57,525 nt of DNA, from NCBI GenBank assembly GCA_021296475.1, contig JAGWAJ010000010.1, forward strand, positions 31,792 through 89,316, read 5' to 3'. The stretch's first letter is position 1, and each line of letters starts with the position of its first letter. The translations under genes and the position numbers were made by a program. The stretch comes from Acidobacteriota bacterium. GTDB taxonomy: Bacteria; Acidobacteriota; Vicinamibacteria; Vicinamibacterales; UBA8438. Under the pieces are notes generated by a model. The model saw nothing but the letters and a program-made list of their open reading frames with translations, was not told where the DNA came from and did not search any database. This document shows positions 25,200 through 34,553 of the stretch, piece by piece.

Positions 25200-26368
25200 C
25201 GATAGACCTCCAACGCTTCACGGGAACCGAAGGTTCGCGGGTTGAACGTGCCGGTCCACTGCTCTCCGGCGGCCTCTGCCAGCGCCGACAAATCCTCGGC
25301 CGGGACGCCGGCCGTGCGGAGGTCGGCGGGGAATCCGCCGCTCCTGCCGATGGCGGCGAGCCGCGCCGCCAGGTACTCGCCGGCGTCCGCCTCCGCAGGC
25401 GCCGCGCCCGCGGAGGCTTCTCCCGCGGACGCCGCGCCCGCGGACGCGCCGCTTCCGACGAGGTCGCCGTAGAGGTCGGCGCAGCCCTCCGCGTTCCAGC
25501 GCACGATGTGGGGCAGGAGGATCGCCAGCGCGAGCCCGTGGGTCAGGCCGTAGCGCGCCGTCAGGGGATTGGCGCAGGCGTGCGCGGCACCGAGCATCGA
25601 CTGTTCGATCGCCACGCCGGCGTAGTACGCGCCGAGCTGCATCGCGCTGCGGGCCGCGAGGTTCATGGGGTCGTCGAGCACCCGCTGGTAGTGCCCGTCG
25701 AGCAGGCGGAACGCCTCGCGTGAGAAGAGAGTCGAAATGGGGGAGCGGCGCCGCGTGACCGCCGTCTCCACCGCGTGGGCGATGGCATCGAAGCCGGCCG
25801 CGGCGGTGACCGGCGGCGGCTGGGAGAACGTCAACTCCGGATCGAGAATTGCGACCGCGAAGGCGAGCTTCGGATCGCCGCACGCCATCTTCAGGTGCGT
25901 CTCGTTGTCGGCGATGACCGCGTAGCTCTGGGCCTCGGAGCCCGTGCCGGCCGTGGTCGGGACGGCGAACATCGGCAGGAGCGGCTGCCGCGCGTGCCCG
26001 TAGCCGCGGTAGTCGGCCATGGCGCCGCCGTTCGTCAGCAGCAGGTTGATCGCCTTCGCGCAGTCGAGCGAGCTGCCGCCGCCGAGACCGATCACCGAAT
26101 CGATCCCGCGCCCGCCGGCGAACGCCACCCCCCGGTCGACCATGGCCGCGTCGGGGTTGACGTCGAAGTCGTCGAAGACCTCGCACGCAATCCCCGCCTT
26201 CCGCAGCAACCCCAGTGCGCGGTCGACGTGTCCGGCCTCCTCGAGCCCGGGGTCGGACACGACGAGCGGCCGCGTGAAGCCGCGTTCGCGGGCCAACTCG
26301 CCGAGACGGTCGATAGTGCCGGCTCCGAACACGAGGCGCGTGGGGAGATGGAAGTCGAACGGCGTCAT
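25187..26368 (-). CDS. Iron-containing alcohol dehydrogenase
   Basis: A 393-residue group III alcohol dehydrogenase. The NAD(P)-binding GLGGGSSLDCAKAINLLL (about 95-112), FAVPTTAGTGSEAQSYAVIA, AAGFDAIAHAVET (first metal ligands Asp and His) and GAAHACANPLTARYGLTHGL with the other His ligands are present. Residues ~299-325 form an Ala/Ser/Gly/Glu-rich insertion coded by imperfect GCGTCCGCG-like repeats; most relatives have a short loop here. ATG 26368 is the natural start (TPFDFHLPTRLVFGAGT). The alcohol or aldehyde substrate is not known. Confidence 0.9.
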   Translation of the reverse strand: MTPFDFHLPTRLVFGAGTIDRLGELARERGFTRPLVVSDPGLEEAGHVDRALGLLRKAGIACEVFDDFDVNPDAAMVDRGVAFAGGRGIDSVIGLGGGSSLDCAKAINLLLTNGGAMADYRGYGHARQPLLPMFAVPTTAGTGSEAQSYAVIADNETHLKMACGDPKLAFAVAILDPELTFSQPPPVTAAAGFDAIAHAVETAVTRRRSPISTLFSREAFRLLDGHYQRVLDDPMNLAARSAMQLGAYYAGVAIEQSMLGAAHACANPLTARYGLTHGLALAILLPHIVRWNAEGCADLYGDLVGSGASAGAASAGEASAGAAPAEADAGEYLAARLAAIGRSGGFPADLRTAGVPAEDLSALAEAAGEQWTGTFNPRTFGSREALEVYRCAY

Positions 26369-26521
26369 CGTCGCGCGGACTCGGGATCCGGCGCGCCGTG
26401 CGGCGCGCAACAAAGGATCATAGCGCGAGTCGGCGCCGAGCACATGCTGCGGGACGGCGCGCCGTGGCCGGGAGACTCGTCCCGGGGCCGGCGACTCCAG
26501 CTTGGCCCGCGGTGGGGGAGG

Positions 26522-26598
26522 TGGCGCGCCCGGAGGGATTTGAACCCCCGACCTACGGGTTCGAAGCCCGGCGCTCTATCCAGCTGAGCTACGGGCGC
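26522..26598 (-). tRNA. tRNA-Arg (anticodon TCG)
   Basis: A 77-nt cloverleaf on the minus strand with acceptor GCGCCCG/CGGGCGC, the D-arm GCTCAGCTGGATAGAGC, an anticodon loop CTTCGAA (anticodon TCG, Arg), the T-arm GGGGGTTCAAATCCC and an encoded 3' CCA. Anticodon-stem position 27-43 appears to be a C-T mismatch. Confidence 0.95.
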
Positions 26599-26680
26599 GC
26601 GACGAAAGCGTACCGAAGAGCATATACCGCGCGCGTGGTCCGGGCGTTCGTCGGGCAGACCGTTGACCGCCGCCCGCCGG

Positions 26681-28384
26681 CTACGCGGCAGCCGGGTGCA
26701 TCGTCCGTCCCCCGACCACGGTGCGCACGACGCCGATGTTCTTGATGTCGTCGGGGTCGGCGTCGTGCGGGTCGCGCTCGAGGATGACGAAGTCGGCCAG
26801 CTTGCCGGCGGTGATCGAGCCCTTGTCGCGCTCCTCGTAGGACGCCCGCGCGCCGTGGAGGGTGCCGATGCGCAGCGCCTCGTCCACCGTCACCCGCTGG
26901 CTGGGGCCCCAGACCCGGCCGTCGAAGTCGCGGCGGGTCACCATGCTCTGGATCGCCATCAGCGGCTCGAAGGGCCCGGGCGTGTAGTCGGACGCTCCCG
27001 GCACGGGAATGTCGAAGTCGAGGAACGAGCGGTGCGCGAACATCCACTCCATCTTCGCGGCGCCGTACTCGCGCCACTTCTCGCCGTGGTAGTGGACGTA
27101 GGTCCAGAACGGGGTGGGGATGGAGCCGGTGTCCCGGATGCGCCGCAGCAGGCCCGGGTTGACGAGCGAGCAGTGCTCGATGCGGTGCCGGCGGTCGGGA
27201 TGCGGCCAGCGCGCGAGGACCCGCTCGTAGGCGTTCAGCACCATGTCGATGGTGACGTCCCCGTTGGCGTGGACACCCACCTGCCAGTTGTGGCGATGCG
27301 CCTCCTCGACCGCTTCGTGAATCTCCTCCTGCGACATCGTCAGGATGCCGTAGTCGTCCGGGCGGCCCTCGAACGGCGTGCTCATGCGCATCGTGCGTTC
27401 CGACGCCGAGCCGTCGGCGCCGTACTTCACCCCGCCGATGCGCAGCCACTCGTCGCCGAAGCCGGTGTGGACGCCGGCGTTGCGCAGGTGCTGGTACGGC
27501 CCGCGGACCATGGCGTAGACACGGTGCCGCAGCGCCCCCGCCTCACGGGCGTCCTGGTAGGCGGCCAGCCGGCCGCGGCTCGCTCCCGCGTCGTGAACGG
27601 TGGTGAGGCCGGCCGCGGTCATCAGCCGCGAGATGTAGGCCATCCCTTCGCGGGCGCGGGTGCGCTGCTCTTCCTCGGTGAGCTCCTCGCGCTCGCCGAC
27701 GTCGGCGAATACGTCCCGCGCGTGCTCCGCGACCATGCCCGAGAGCCCGCCGTCGGGGTCGCGCGCGAATCGGCCGTCGGGCGGATCCGGGGTGTCGCGG
27801 GTGATTCCGGCGAGCTCGAACGCGTGGCTGTTGAACCAGTTGGTGTGTCCGCCGCGGTGGGCCACGTTCACCGGGTGGTCGGGAACGGCCGCGTCGAGGT
27901 GGGTCCGGTGCAGCGGGCCGTCGACGACCTTCGTGTCGTCGAACATGAAGCCCCGCACCCACCGGCCGGGCGGCGTGTCGAGGGCCTTGGTCCGCAGGGC
28001 GGACTGGATCTCGGCCACCGTCCGCAGGTTGGTGTTCACGCCGTAGAGCTCGTTCACCCCGCCGGGGTGGGAGTGGGTGTCGATGAAACCCGGCGTGACC
28101 GTCATGCCGGCGGCGTCGATCACCTCGGTCTCGGGGGCGGCGAGGTTGCGGACGTCGTCGGTGCTGCCGACGGCGAGGAAGCGGTTGCCGCGGACCGCGA
28201 ACGCCTCCGCGCGGGGCAGCACGTCGTCGATGGTGTAGACCCGGGCGTTGATCACCACGAGGTCCGGCCGCCCCGGTTCGCGGGCGGGCTCCTGCGCCGC
28301 CGCGATCGGCAGCCGCGCCGCTGCCGCACCGCCGGCCAGCACGGCTCCGAGGCCCAGGAACTCCTTGCGGGTGTACGTGGCCAT
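26681..28384 (-). CDS. Amidohydrolase (YtcJ-like), exported
   Basis: A 567-residue metal-dependent amidohydrolase. After a TRKEFLGLGAVLAGGAAAAR leader (Tat-like with RK for RR), the enzyme shows VINARVYTIDDVLPRAEAFA and PGFIDTHSHPGGVNEL (the metal-binding HxH), VGVHANGDVTIDMVLNAYER and RHRIEHCSLV (further His ligands), and a late TPFWTYVHYHG. A C-terminal metallo-dependent composite domain (TLHGARASYEERDKGSITAG KLADFVIL) closes it. It probably hydrolyses a small amide; the substrate is unknown. It lies just downstream of the Sel1 gene. Confidence 0.88.
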   Translation of the reverse strand: MATYTRKEFLGLGAVLAGGAAAARLPIAAAQEPAREPGRPDLVVINARVYTIDDVLPRAEAFAVRGNRFLAVGSTDDVRNLAAPETEVIDAAGMTVTPGFIDTHSHPGGVNELYGVNTNLRTVAEIQSALRTKALDTPPGRWVRGFMFDDTKVVDGPLHRTHLDAAVPDHPVNVAHRGGHTNWFNSHAFELAGITRDTPDPPDGRFARDPDGGLSGMVAEHARDVFADVGEREELTEEEQRTRAREGMAYISRLMTAAGLTTVHDAGASRGRLAAYQDAREAGALRHRVYAMVRGPYQHLRNAGVHTGFGDEWLRIGGVKYGADGSASERTMRMSTPFEGRPDDYGILTMSQEEIHEAVEEAHRHNWQVGVHANGDVTIDMVLNAYERVLARWPHPDRRHRIEHCSLVNPGLLRRIRDTGSIPTPFWTYVHYHGEKWREYGAAKMEWMFAHRSFLDFDIPVPGASDYTPGPFEPLMAIQSMVTRRDFDGRVWGPSQRVTVDEALRIGTLHGARASYEERDKGSITAGKLADFVILERDPHDADPDDIKNIGVVRTVVGGRTMHPAAA

Positions 28385-28424
28385 CGGCTCTCTCCGTGGT
28401 CGCGCGCCGGCGCGGCGCGCTGCC

Positions 28425-29360
28425 TCAGCGCCGGCGGGTGTCGTCGGGGACGGTCGGCGTCCACTCGCGCGCGAGGCGCTGCGCCTCGCCGAGGTCGGAG
28501 CGGCTCATCTGCGACGCCACGCGCACGCGCGTGTTGACGGCGAGGTCGCGCTGGGCGCCCGTCAGCCCCGCCGCCGCGAGGTTCAGCCACATGTACGCGG
28601 TGACGTCGTCCCGGTCCACGCCGCGGCCTTCGGCGTACATCAGGCCGAGGTTGCTCTGCGCGTAGGCGTTGCCCTGCTCGGCCGCCCGCCGGTACCACTC
28701 GACCGCCTCGGCGTCGTCCTGGGGCACACCCTCGCCGTTGGCGTACAGGCTCCCGAGACTGAACTGGGCGTCGGCGTGTCCCTGCTCCGCGGCGCGGCGG
28801 TACCAGGCGAAGGCCTCGGCGTCGTCCTGCGCCACGCCCTCGCCGGAGTCGTACTTGTAGCCGAGGCTGTGCTGCGCGCTGGCGTGCCCCTGCTCGGCCG
28901 CCTGCCGATACCACTCGACCGCCTCGGCGTCGTCCTCGGCCACGCCCTCGCCGGTGGCGTACTTGAATCCGAGGTTGAACTGGGCGTCTGCGTGTCCCTG
29001 CTCGGCCGCCTGCCGGTACCACACGGCGGCCTCGGCGAAGTCCTGGAGGACTCCCTCGCCCGTGTCGTACATGGCGCCGAGGTTGAACTGGGCGTCTGCG
29101 TGTCCCTGCTCGGCCGACCGCCGGTACCACGCGGCGGCCTCGGCGAAGTCCTGCTCGACGCCCTGGCCGGTGTCGTAGCGGTTGCCGAGGTCGAGCTGGG
29201 CCTGGGCGTCTCCCGACTCGGCGGCCGCCTGGACGGCGGCCAGCGTCGTGCGGCGGCGGAAGCGCTGCGCCTCGGCCGGAAGGCTCGACAGGAGGAGGGT
29301 CGCCCCCAGTGCGCTCAGGGCGACGGCAACGGAGAACGGGCGGTTCAGGCAGCGATTCAT
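28425..29360 (-). CDS. Sel1-repeat (TPR-like) secreted protein
   Basis: A 311-residue protein with a signal peptide (~1-31) and about six 36-residue Sel1 repeats of the form A..WYR.AAEQGHA.AQ..LG..Y..GEGV..D.A. The DNA repeats at ~108 bp are also close copies, which suggests recent expansion. A C-terminal variant repeat has YMWLNLAAAGLTGAQRDLA, the usual family end. Sel1 proteins act as periplasmic or membrane adaptors. The amidohydrolase gene follows after 40 bp. Confidence 0.9.
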   Translation of the reverse strand: MNRCLNRPFSVAVALSALGATLLLSSLPAEAQRFRRRTTLAAVQAAAESGDAQAQLDLGNRYDTGQGVEQDFAEAAAWYRRSAEQGHADAQFNLGAMYDTGEGVLQDFAEAAVWYRQAAEQGHADAQFNLGFKYATGEGVAEDDAEAVEWYRQAAEQGHASAQHSLGYKYDSGEGVAQDDAEAFAWYRRAAEQGHADAQFSLGSLYANGEGVPQDDAEAVEWYRRAAEQGNAYAQSNLGLMYAEGRGVDRDDVTAYMWLNLAAAGLTGAQRDLAVNTRVRVASQMSRSDLGEAQRLAREWTPTVPDDTRRR

Positions 29361-29432
29361 GGCTCGGTCCGGTTCAGATCGGGCATCAACCGCCGCATCC
29401 TAGCACGGTTCGCCGCGCCGTTCCCGCGGCGC

Positions 29433-31664
29433 TCAGCCGTTCGCATAGGCGAACGCCGCCTCCAGATCGGCGGGCCGCGACCGCCGCAGCTCCGCCCACA
29501 GGTCGCCCGTCCCCTCGAGGCGTCCGAAGATCGAGCGCATCGTGAAGTCGTGCGGCCGGAGCCCCGCCGCCGCCCCTTCGTGGACCTCGTCCCAGGTGAG
29601 CGGCGTCGACACGCCGGCGAACGGGCTCGCGCGGGCGCTGTAGGCGCAGGCGAGCGTCTTCCCGTGGATGTTCTGCAGGTAGTCGATGTAGACGGCGTCC
29701 GGCCGGCGCTTCCGCACCATCCGCTCCACGGTGGCCGCGGCCGGGTGGGCCTCCGCGACCACCGTGGCGACGATCTGGCAGAAGATCATGCCCGCGTCGT
29801 AGGGGGTCCCGGGGGGCAGCGGTATGAAGATGTGCACGCCCTCGGATCCCGAGGTCTTGGCGAAGCACGGCACGTCGAGTCGACGGAGCTCGTCGTGGAG
29901 CCAGCAGGCGACGTCGAGCACCCGCTCGAAGCCCGCCTCCGGCATCGGGTCGAGGTCGAGCGCGGCCATGTCCGCGGCCCGGATGCCCGGCAGCCGCGAG
30001 AACCACGGGTCCTGCGAGATCACGCCGAGCTGGGCCATGTAGAGCAATGTCTGGAGGCTGCCGCCGATGAGGTACGGCACCTCCGACTCGGGTGCATCCG
30101 GACTCTCCCGAATGGCGGTCACCCGAATGCCGGCGGGCAGCGGGTCGGGCGCCCGGTGCTGGTAGAACGACTTCCCGTCCACCCCGTTGGGGAAGCGCTT
30201 CATCACGAGCGGCCGATCGGCGACGACCGGCAGCAGGTACGGGGCCATGCGCAGGTAGAACCGCACCAGCTCGCCCTTGGTGAGCCCCCCCGCGGGCCAG
30301 AAGACCTTGTGCAGGTTGCCGACCGGGACGCGCCCGCCGTCGCTCAGCACGAGGGTGCTCCGCCGTCCGGTCCGTTCCAGCTCTTCGAGCCGCGCCAGGA
30401 GGTCGCCGGCGGCAGGCTCCGGGTGCGGCGCCACCTCGATCGCCGCCCGCGGGGCGGCGCGCGGACCGGGGGGTGTACGCCGCGCTTCTTTCGTGCGTCG
30501 GCCTCCCGTACCGGAGCGCGCCACCGTGCCCTCGGATTGCGCTACCGCGCCGTCCGGCCCGCTGACCGGCGCGGGCCGCCGCGGTCGGCGACGAACCTCG
30601 TCCGGCCGCTTGTCGCCTCGCAGGCCGTCGTACACCGGGTGCCGGAGCACGCCATCGCGCGTCCATTGGGCAAACGTGACCTGCGCGACGAGCGACGGGG
30701 CGACCCAGCGCCGCGTCTCCGCGCGCGCCGGTGCCGGCAGATCCGCGAACGGGCAATCGCCGGTCTCGAGCGGCGCCAGCCGGGCAGCCACGCGGTCGAG
30801 CTCCGCCTCGGTGAAGCCGGTCCCGACCTGGCCGGCGAAGATCAGCCGCTCCCGCTCCTCCGAGCGTCGCTCCTCGTCCGGGTAGTAGCCGAGAAGCAGG
30901 GCCCCGAAGTGCGGCCGCGAGCCGCGCGGCGCCGTCCACCCCCCGACGACGAACTCCTCCGTCTCGGTGAACTTCAGCTTCTGCCAGGTCGAGCTCCGGC
31001 GGCCGCTGAAGTAGCGTCCGTCCGGCTGCTTGACGATGAGGCCCTCCCAGCCTCGGGCGCGGCCGTCCGCGGCGAGCGCGACGCCGTGGCCGACGGAGCT
31101 CTCGATCAGCCGGACCGTGTCCGAGGTCCTGCCCCGCAGCACGCGCTCGAGGCGGCGGCGACGCTCGCGGAAAGGAAGGACCCTGAGATCCGCGTCGCCC
31201 TCGCGCAGCAGATCGAAGACCACAAGGGCCGCGGGGACTCTCTGCGACGCGGCGCGGGCGGCCGAGGCGGAGACGTGCAACCGGTCCTGGAGATGCTGGA
31301 ACGGCAAGGCGGCCCCTTCGTCGTCGACCGCGACGATCTCGCCGTCCAGCAGCAGCGGCCGGCGGAGCCTTCGCCCGAACGTGGCCAGGGCGTCCGCCAC
31401 GTCGGGGAACTGGCCCGTCTTGTCGCGTCCGAGCCGCGTGTAGAGGACCGGCAGGGCGCCGGGGTCGAGCGCGACCAGCGCGCGGATACCGTCGTACTTC
31501 GGCTCGAAGCAGTGGTCGGTCCGCTCCAGAAGGCGGGCGCGGGCGGCGGCCGGCGCGAGCTCCGCCAGCATCGGACGGACGTCCCGCGGCTCGTCGCACC
31601 AGACGGCGGGCTCCGGGGTCCGGGCCTTCCCCTTCGTCGGCACGAGGCTATCAGCATACGGCAC
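29433..31664 (-). CDS. ligD: DNA ligase D, ligase-polymerase form without nuclease domain
   Basis: A 743-residue protein: an ATP-dependent ligase domain (~45-360) then a primase-like polymerase domain (~440-743). The adenylation motif is FEPKYDGIRAL with Lys56; GWEGLIVKQPDGRYFSG is a later ligase motif. The polymerase part has KVFWPAGGLTKGELVRFY, LDLDPMPEAGFERVLDVA and FAKTSGSEGVHIFIPL. The 3'-phosphoesterase (PE) domain common in LigD is missing, and the ligase-first order matches this subgroup. The start is uncertain between GTG 31664 and GTG 31643. With the divergent Ku gene (97 bp away) it forms a bacterial non-homologous end-joining pair. Confidence 0.93.
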   Translation of the reverse strand: MPYADSLVPTKGKARTPEPAVWCDEPRDVRPMLAELAPAAARARLLERTDHCFEPKYDGIRALVALDPGALPVLYTRLGRDKTGQFPDVADALATFGRRLRRPLLLDGEIVAVDDEGAALPFQHLQDRLHVSASAARAASQRVPAALVVFDLLREGDADLRVLPFRERRRRLERVLRGRTSDTVRLIESSVGHGVALAADGRARGWEGLIVKQPDGRYFSGRRSSTWQKLKFTETEEFVVGGWTAPRGSRPHFGALLLGYYPDEERRSEERERLIFAGQVGTGFTEAELDRVAARLAPLETGDCPFADLPAPARAETRRWVAPSLVAQVTFAQWTRDGVLRHPVYDGLRGDKRPDEVRRRPRRPAPVSGPDGAVAQSEGTVARSGTGGRRTKEARRTPPGPRAAPRAAIEVAPHPEPAAGDLLARLEELERTGRRSTLVLSDGGRVPVGNLHKVFWPAGGLTKGELVRFYLRMAPYLLPVVADRPLVMKRFPNGVDGKSFYQHRAPDPLPAGIRVTAIRESPDAPESEVPYLIGGSLQTLLYMAQLGVISQDPWFSRLPGIRAADMAALDLDPMPEAGFERVLDVACWLHDELRRLDVPCFAKTSGSEGVHIFIPLPPGTPYDAGMIFCQIVATVVAEAHPAAATVERMVRKRRPDAVYIDYLQNIHGKTLACAYSARASPFAGVSTPLTWDEVHEGAAAGLRPHDFTMRSIFGRLEGTGDLWAELRRSRPADLEAAFAYANG

Positions 31665-31761
31665 CCGGGCCCCGCGGCGCGGCGCGGCGGCAGCCGGGCG
31701 GCGCGCGGTCGCATCCGCCGCCGCCCGCGACCGATATAGTGGGGTGGGAGGGAGTGGAACG

Positions 31762-32682
31762 ATGCCCGCACGTCCGACCTGGAAGGGATACATGAAGGTG
31801 AGCCTGGTGACGGTCCCGGTGCGGGTCTTTCCGGCGACCAACACCGCGGGCGTGATCCGGTTCAACCAGTTGCACGGCGAGTGCCAGACGCGCATCACGC
31901 AGAAGAAACGCTGCCCGAAGTGCGACCGCGAGGTCGACAAGTCCGAGATCGTCAAGGGCTACGAGTTCGAGAAAGGCCGCTACGTCGTCGTCGGCGAGGA
32001 GGATCTCGCCAAGGCGCGGCCCGAGTCGACGCGCATCATCAACCTGCTCCGCTTCGCGGAGGTCGATTCCATCGACCCGATGTACGTGGAGCGGCCCTAC
32101 TACCTGGCGCCCGACGGCAAGGTGGCGGCGAGCGCGTTCGCGGTGCTGCGCGAGGCGCTCGCCGGCAAGGCGGGGATCGGCAAGCTGGCGCTCCTCGGCA
32201 GGGAGTACCTGGTTGCCGTGCAGCCGAGGGACAAGGGCCTCGTCATGTTCACCCTGCGGCAGGCGAGCGAGGTGCGCCGCATGTCGGGGATCGACGAGCT
32301 GGAGGACCTGCCGGAAGAGGTCAACGAGGCCGAGGTCACGCTGGCGAAGCAGGTGATCGGGAACTTCGCGGGCGACCTCGACCTGAAGGAGTTCACCGAC
32401 GAGTACCAGGCGGAGTTGCGGCGGATCATCGACGCGAAGGTGGCGGGCGAGGAGGTGGTCGAGAGCGCCGTGGAGGCGCCCGCCAAGGTGGTCAACCTGA
32501 TGGACGCGCTCCGGAAGAGCCTCGATGCGGTGGGCCGGAACAAGGACCTCGACGAGGTCAGCGCCTCGAAGAAGAAACCAGTCAAGGCGCCCCGCAAGCG
32601 GGCGTCGCGTCCGGCCGCCGGCGCAGGGACGGCCGGCGCCGGTGCCACGGAGGCGCCGGTCCGCAGGCGCAAGCGCGCCTGA
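31762..32682 (+). CDS. ku: Ku DNA-end-binding protein
   Basis: A 306-residue Ku-family protein. It opens ARPTWKGYMKVSLVTVPVRV, with the typical FNQLHGECQTRITQKKRCPK and VDKSEIVKGYEFEKGRYVVV stretches, YYLAPDGKVAASAFAVLREA, and ends in a basic tail (KKPVKAPRKRASRPAAG and RRRKRA) of the kind that recruits LigD and aids DNA binding. ATG 31762 follows a GGGAGGGAG site. It is divergent from ligD; the short shared 97-bp gap may hold a joint promoter, but I see no clear boxes. Confidence 0.95.
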   Translation: MPARPTWKGYMKVSLVTVPVRVFPATNTAGVIRFNQLHGECQTRITQKKRCPKCDREVDKSEIVKGYEFEKGRYVVVGEEDLAKARPESTRIINLLRFAEVDSIDPMYVERPYYLAPDGKVAASAFAVLREALAGKAGIGKLALLGREYLVAVQPRDKGLVMFTLRQASEVRRMSGIDELEDLPEEVNEAEVTLAKQVIGNFAGDLDLKEFTDEYQAELRRIIDAKVAGEEVVESAVEAPAKVVNLMDALRKSLDAVGRNKDLDEVSASKKKPVKAPRKRASRPAAGAGTAGAGATEAPVRRRKRA

Positions 32683-32718
32683 CCCAGCCCCGGCGGCAGG
32701 CCGAGGCGCTTGGGGAGG

Positions 32719-34092
32719 TCACGGCGAGAGATCGAACGCTGCCATCTCGCGGGCGTTCCGCACCAGCAGCCGCCCGCCGGCTATCGAGGGCACGTTCCAC
32801 GTCTTCCCGTCGATGGCGCTGAAACCGGCGAGCTCCTGGTGGCCCTCGGGGGTCGCCCGAACCAGCACGACGTCGCCCTCCTCCGTCAGCACTACCAGGT
32901 GGTCCCCGGCCGCGAGAAGCTGCCCGTCGCCGTAGCGGCCCCCCTTCCACAGCAGCTCCCCGGTGGCCGCGTCGAGGCAGGCCAGAATCGCGTGGTCGAG
33001 ACCGTAGATGTAGCCGCCGACCACCACGGAGCTGCTGATCCGGTTCCGCATCCGGTGGGTCTCCCACACCGTCGAGGCGGTGAAGCGGTCGCCGTCGGGG
33101 GTCAGCTCGATGAGTGCCGCCCCCTTGCCGTAGCTGGCGGAGAGGAAGAGCCGATCGTCCCCGACCGGGACCGGCTGCGCGACGTTCGGCACCGTCGCCA
33201 CCTCCCACGGGTACTCCCAGAGGAGCAGCCCGTCCGTGGGCCGCAGGCCGACGGCGCGCTCGGCGGTGACGACCACCACCTGCCGGACGCCGCCGAGCGT
33301 GACGAGCATCGGTGAAGCGTAGGCCTGCACGTCGTCCAGCACGTGCCACGCCACGTCGCCGGTGTGCCGGTCGTACGCGGCCACGGACCAGCCCTCGGTC
33401 CCTCCAGGCAGCACCACGACCAGATCGTCGACGACCAGCGGAGCCCCCGACATCGCCCACGGCAGGTTGGCGGCGTTGCCGTCGCTGAGGATGTTTCGCT
33501 CCCAGACGAGCTCGCCCGTGCCGGCCTCGAGGCAGAGGAGCCGGCCGGTGGCGCCCAGGGCGTAGAGTCGACCGTCGTGCCAGGTCGGCGTGGCGCGCGG
33601 TCCGGGGCCGCCCATCGCTTCCTCGAAGCGCGCGGCCCAGGCGCGGGTCCAGTGCTCGGCGCCGGTCTCGAGGTCGTACGCCGAGACCACCTCTTCGTCC
33701 CGCCGCTGCTCGATGGTGTAGGCGAGTCCGTCCGCCACGACGAACGACGCGTAGCCGCCGCCGACCGGATGGTGCCAGAGCCGTTCGAGCCCGGTCCCCG
33801 GCCAGTCGGTGCGGATGGCGGTCTCCGTGTACCGGCCGTCACGGTGCGGACCGCGGAAGTCGGTCCAGCGGGCGGCGGTCGCGGCCGGTCGGGTGGGTGC
33901 GGGGAGCGCGGCGCGGTGTGCGTCCAGCGCGTCGTAGTGCGCTTCGCGATCGCCGAACGAGAAGATGGGACGCAGGCCGCTGCCGGCCAGCTCGACTCGC
34001 AGATCGAACACGACGACGAGCATCGTCACGACGCCGGCGGCGAACGCGGCGAGGATCGCCACGCCCGCCGCGGCGCGCCACAGAATCGCCAT
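32719..34092 (-). CDS. Membrane-anchored PQQ-type beta-propeller protein
   Basis: A 457-residue protein: one N-terminal membrane helix (AAAGVAILAAFAAGVVTMLV, ~6-28) then a PQQ-like propeller. The opening WTDFRGPHRDGRYTETAIRT, the LERLWHHPVGGGYASFVVAD stretch and repeats ending TGELVWERN, TGDVAWHVLDD and TGELLWKGG are visible. Its start overlaps the end of the CoxG-like gene (TGATG), so it belongs to the molybdenum-hydroxylase operon and may be a periplasmic scaffold or redox partner; this is inferred from position only. No quinone-binding Trp-disk residues are assigned. Confidence 0.82.
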   Translation of the reverse strand: MAILWRAAAGVAILAAFAAGVVTMLVVVFDLRVELAGSGLRPIFSFGDREAHYDALDAHRAALPAPTRPAATAARWTDFRGPHRDGRYTETAIRTDWPGTGLERLWHHPVGGGYASFVVADGLAYTIEQRRDEEVVSAYDLETGAEHWTRAWAARFEEAMGGPGPRATPTWHDGRLYALGATGRLLCLEAGTGELVWERNILSDGNAANLPWAMSGAPLVVDDLVVVLPGGTEGWSVAAYDRHTGDVAWHVLDDVQAYASPMLVTLGGVRQVVVVTAERAVGLRPTDGLLLWEYPWEVATVPNVAQPVPVGDDRLFLSASYGKGAALIELTPDGDRFTASTVWETHRMRNRISSSVVVGGYIYGLDHAILACLDAATGELLWKGGRYGDGQLLAAGDHLVVLTEEGDVVLVRATPEGHQELAGFSAIDGKTWNVPSIAGGRLLVRNAREMAAFDLSP

Positions 34093-34550
34093 CACGCCCC
34101 CGTGCCGTCGGCCTTCGCCCGCTCCCGGAGGCAGGCGAAGAACCTGTCCATCGTCATCTTGGAGACCCCGCCGAGCAGGCGCTGGCCGACGCGCGCGATG
34201 GTGCCGCCGACCTGGGCCGTGCCGGCGACGGCAACCCGCGTCGCCGCGCCGCCGTTCTCCTCGGCGAGCGATATCGTGGCCGAGCCGTTGACGAACCCGG
34301 GGTTGCCCTTGCCCTCCACCATCAGGGTGTATCGCTCCGGTTCCTGCTTGTCGGTCATCCGGACCGTGCCCTGGTAGCGGCCCGTGATGGCGGCGATGCC
34401 GATCGTGAGGGTCGCGCGGTAGGCGTCCTCGCCGATCGCCTCCATCGACTCGCAACCGGGCAGGCAGCCGGCGATCACGTCCGGATCGACCAGCAGGCGC
34501 CAGACGCGGTCGCGCGGGGCCTCGAACGTGTAGGTCGCCGAAACGTCCAT
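34092..34550 (-). CDS. coxG: CoxG-like SRPBCC protein
   Basis: A 152-residue CoxG/SRPBCC protein: YTFEAPRDRVWRLLVDPDVI, AGCLPGCESMEAIGEDAYRA and TGRYQGTVRMTDKQEPERYT, then MVEGKGNPGFVNGSATISL and AGTAQVGGTIARVGQRLLGG. CoxG is thought to help anchor or mature the CO-dehydrogenase-type enzyme at the membrane. It is 3 bp downstream of the coxE-like gene and overlaps the propeller gene by one base. Confidence 0.9.
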   Translation of the reverse strand: MDVSATYTFEAPRDRVWRLLVDPDVIAGCLPGCESMEAIGEDAYRATLTIGIAAITGRYQGTVRMTDKQEPERYTLMVEGKGNPGFVNGSATISLAEENGGAATRVAVAGTAQVGGTIARVGQRLLGGVSKMTMDRFFACLRERAKADGTGA

Positions 34551-34553
34551 GCC

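Noticed and set aside
28600-29250. Regular ~108-bp DNA repeats that might be a CRISPR or satellite array
   Set aside because: They code in frame for 36-residue Sel1 units with no spacer-like variation.
28248-31739. An 1163-residue rightward open frame
   Set aside because: It is antisense to the Sel1 and ligD genes; the repeat pattern in it comes from the Sel1 DNA repeats.
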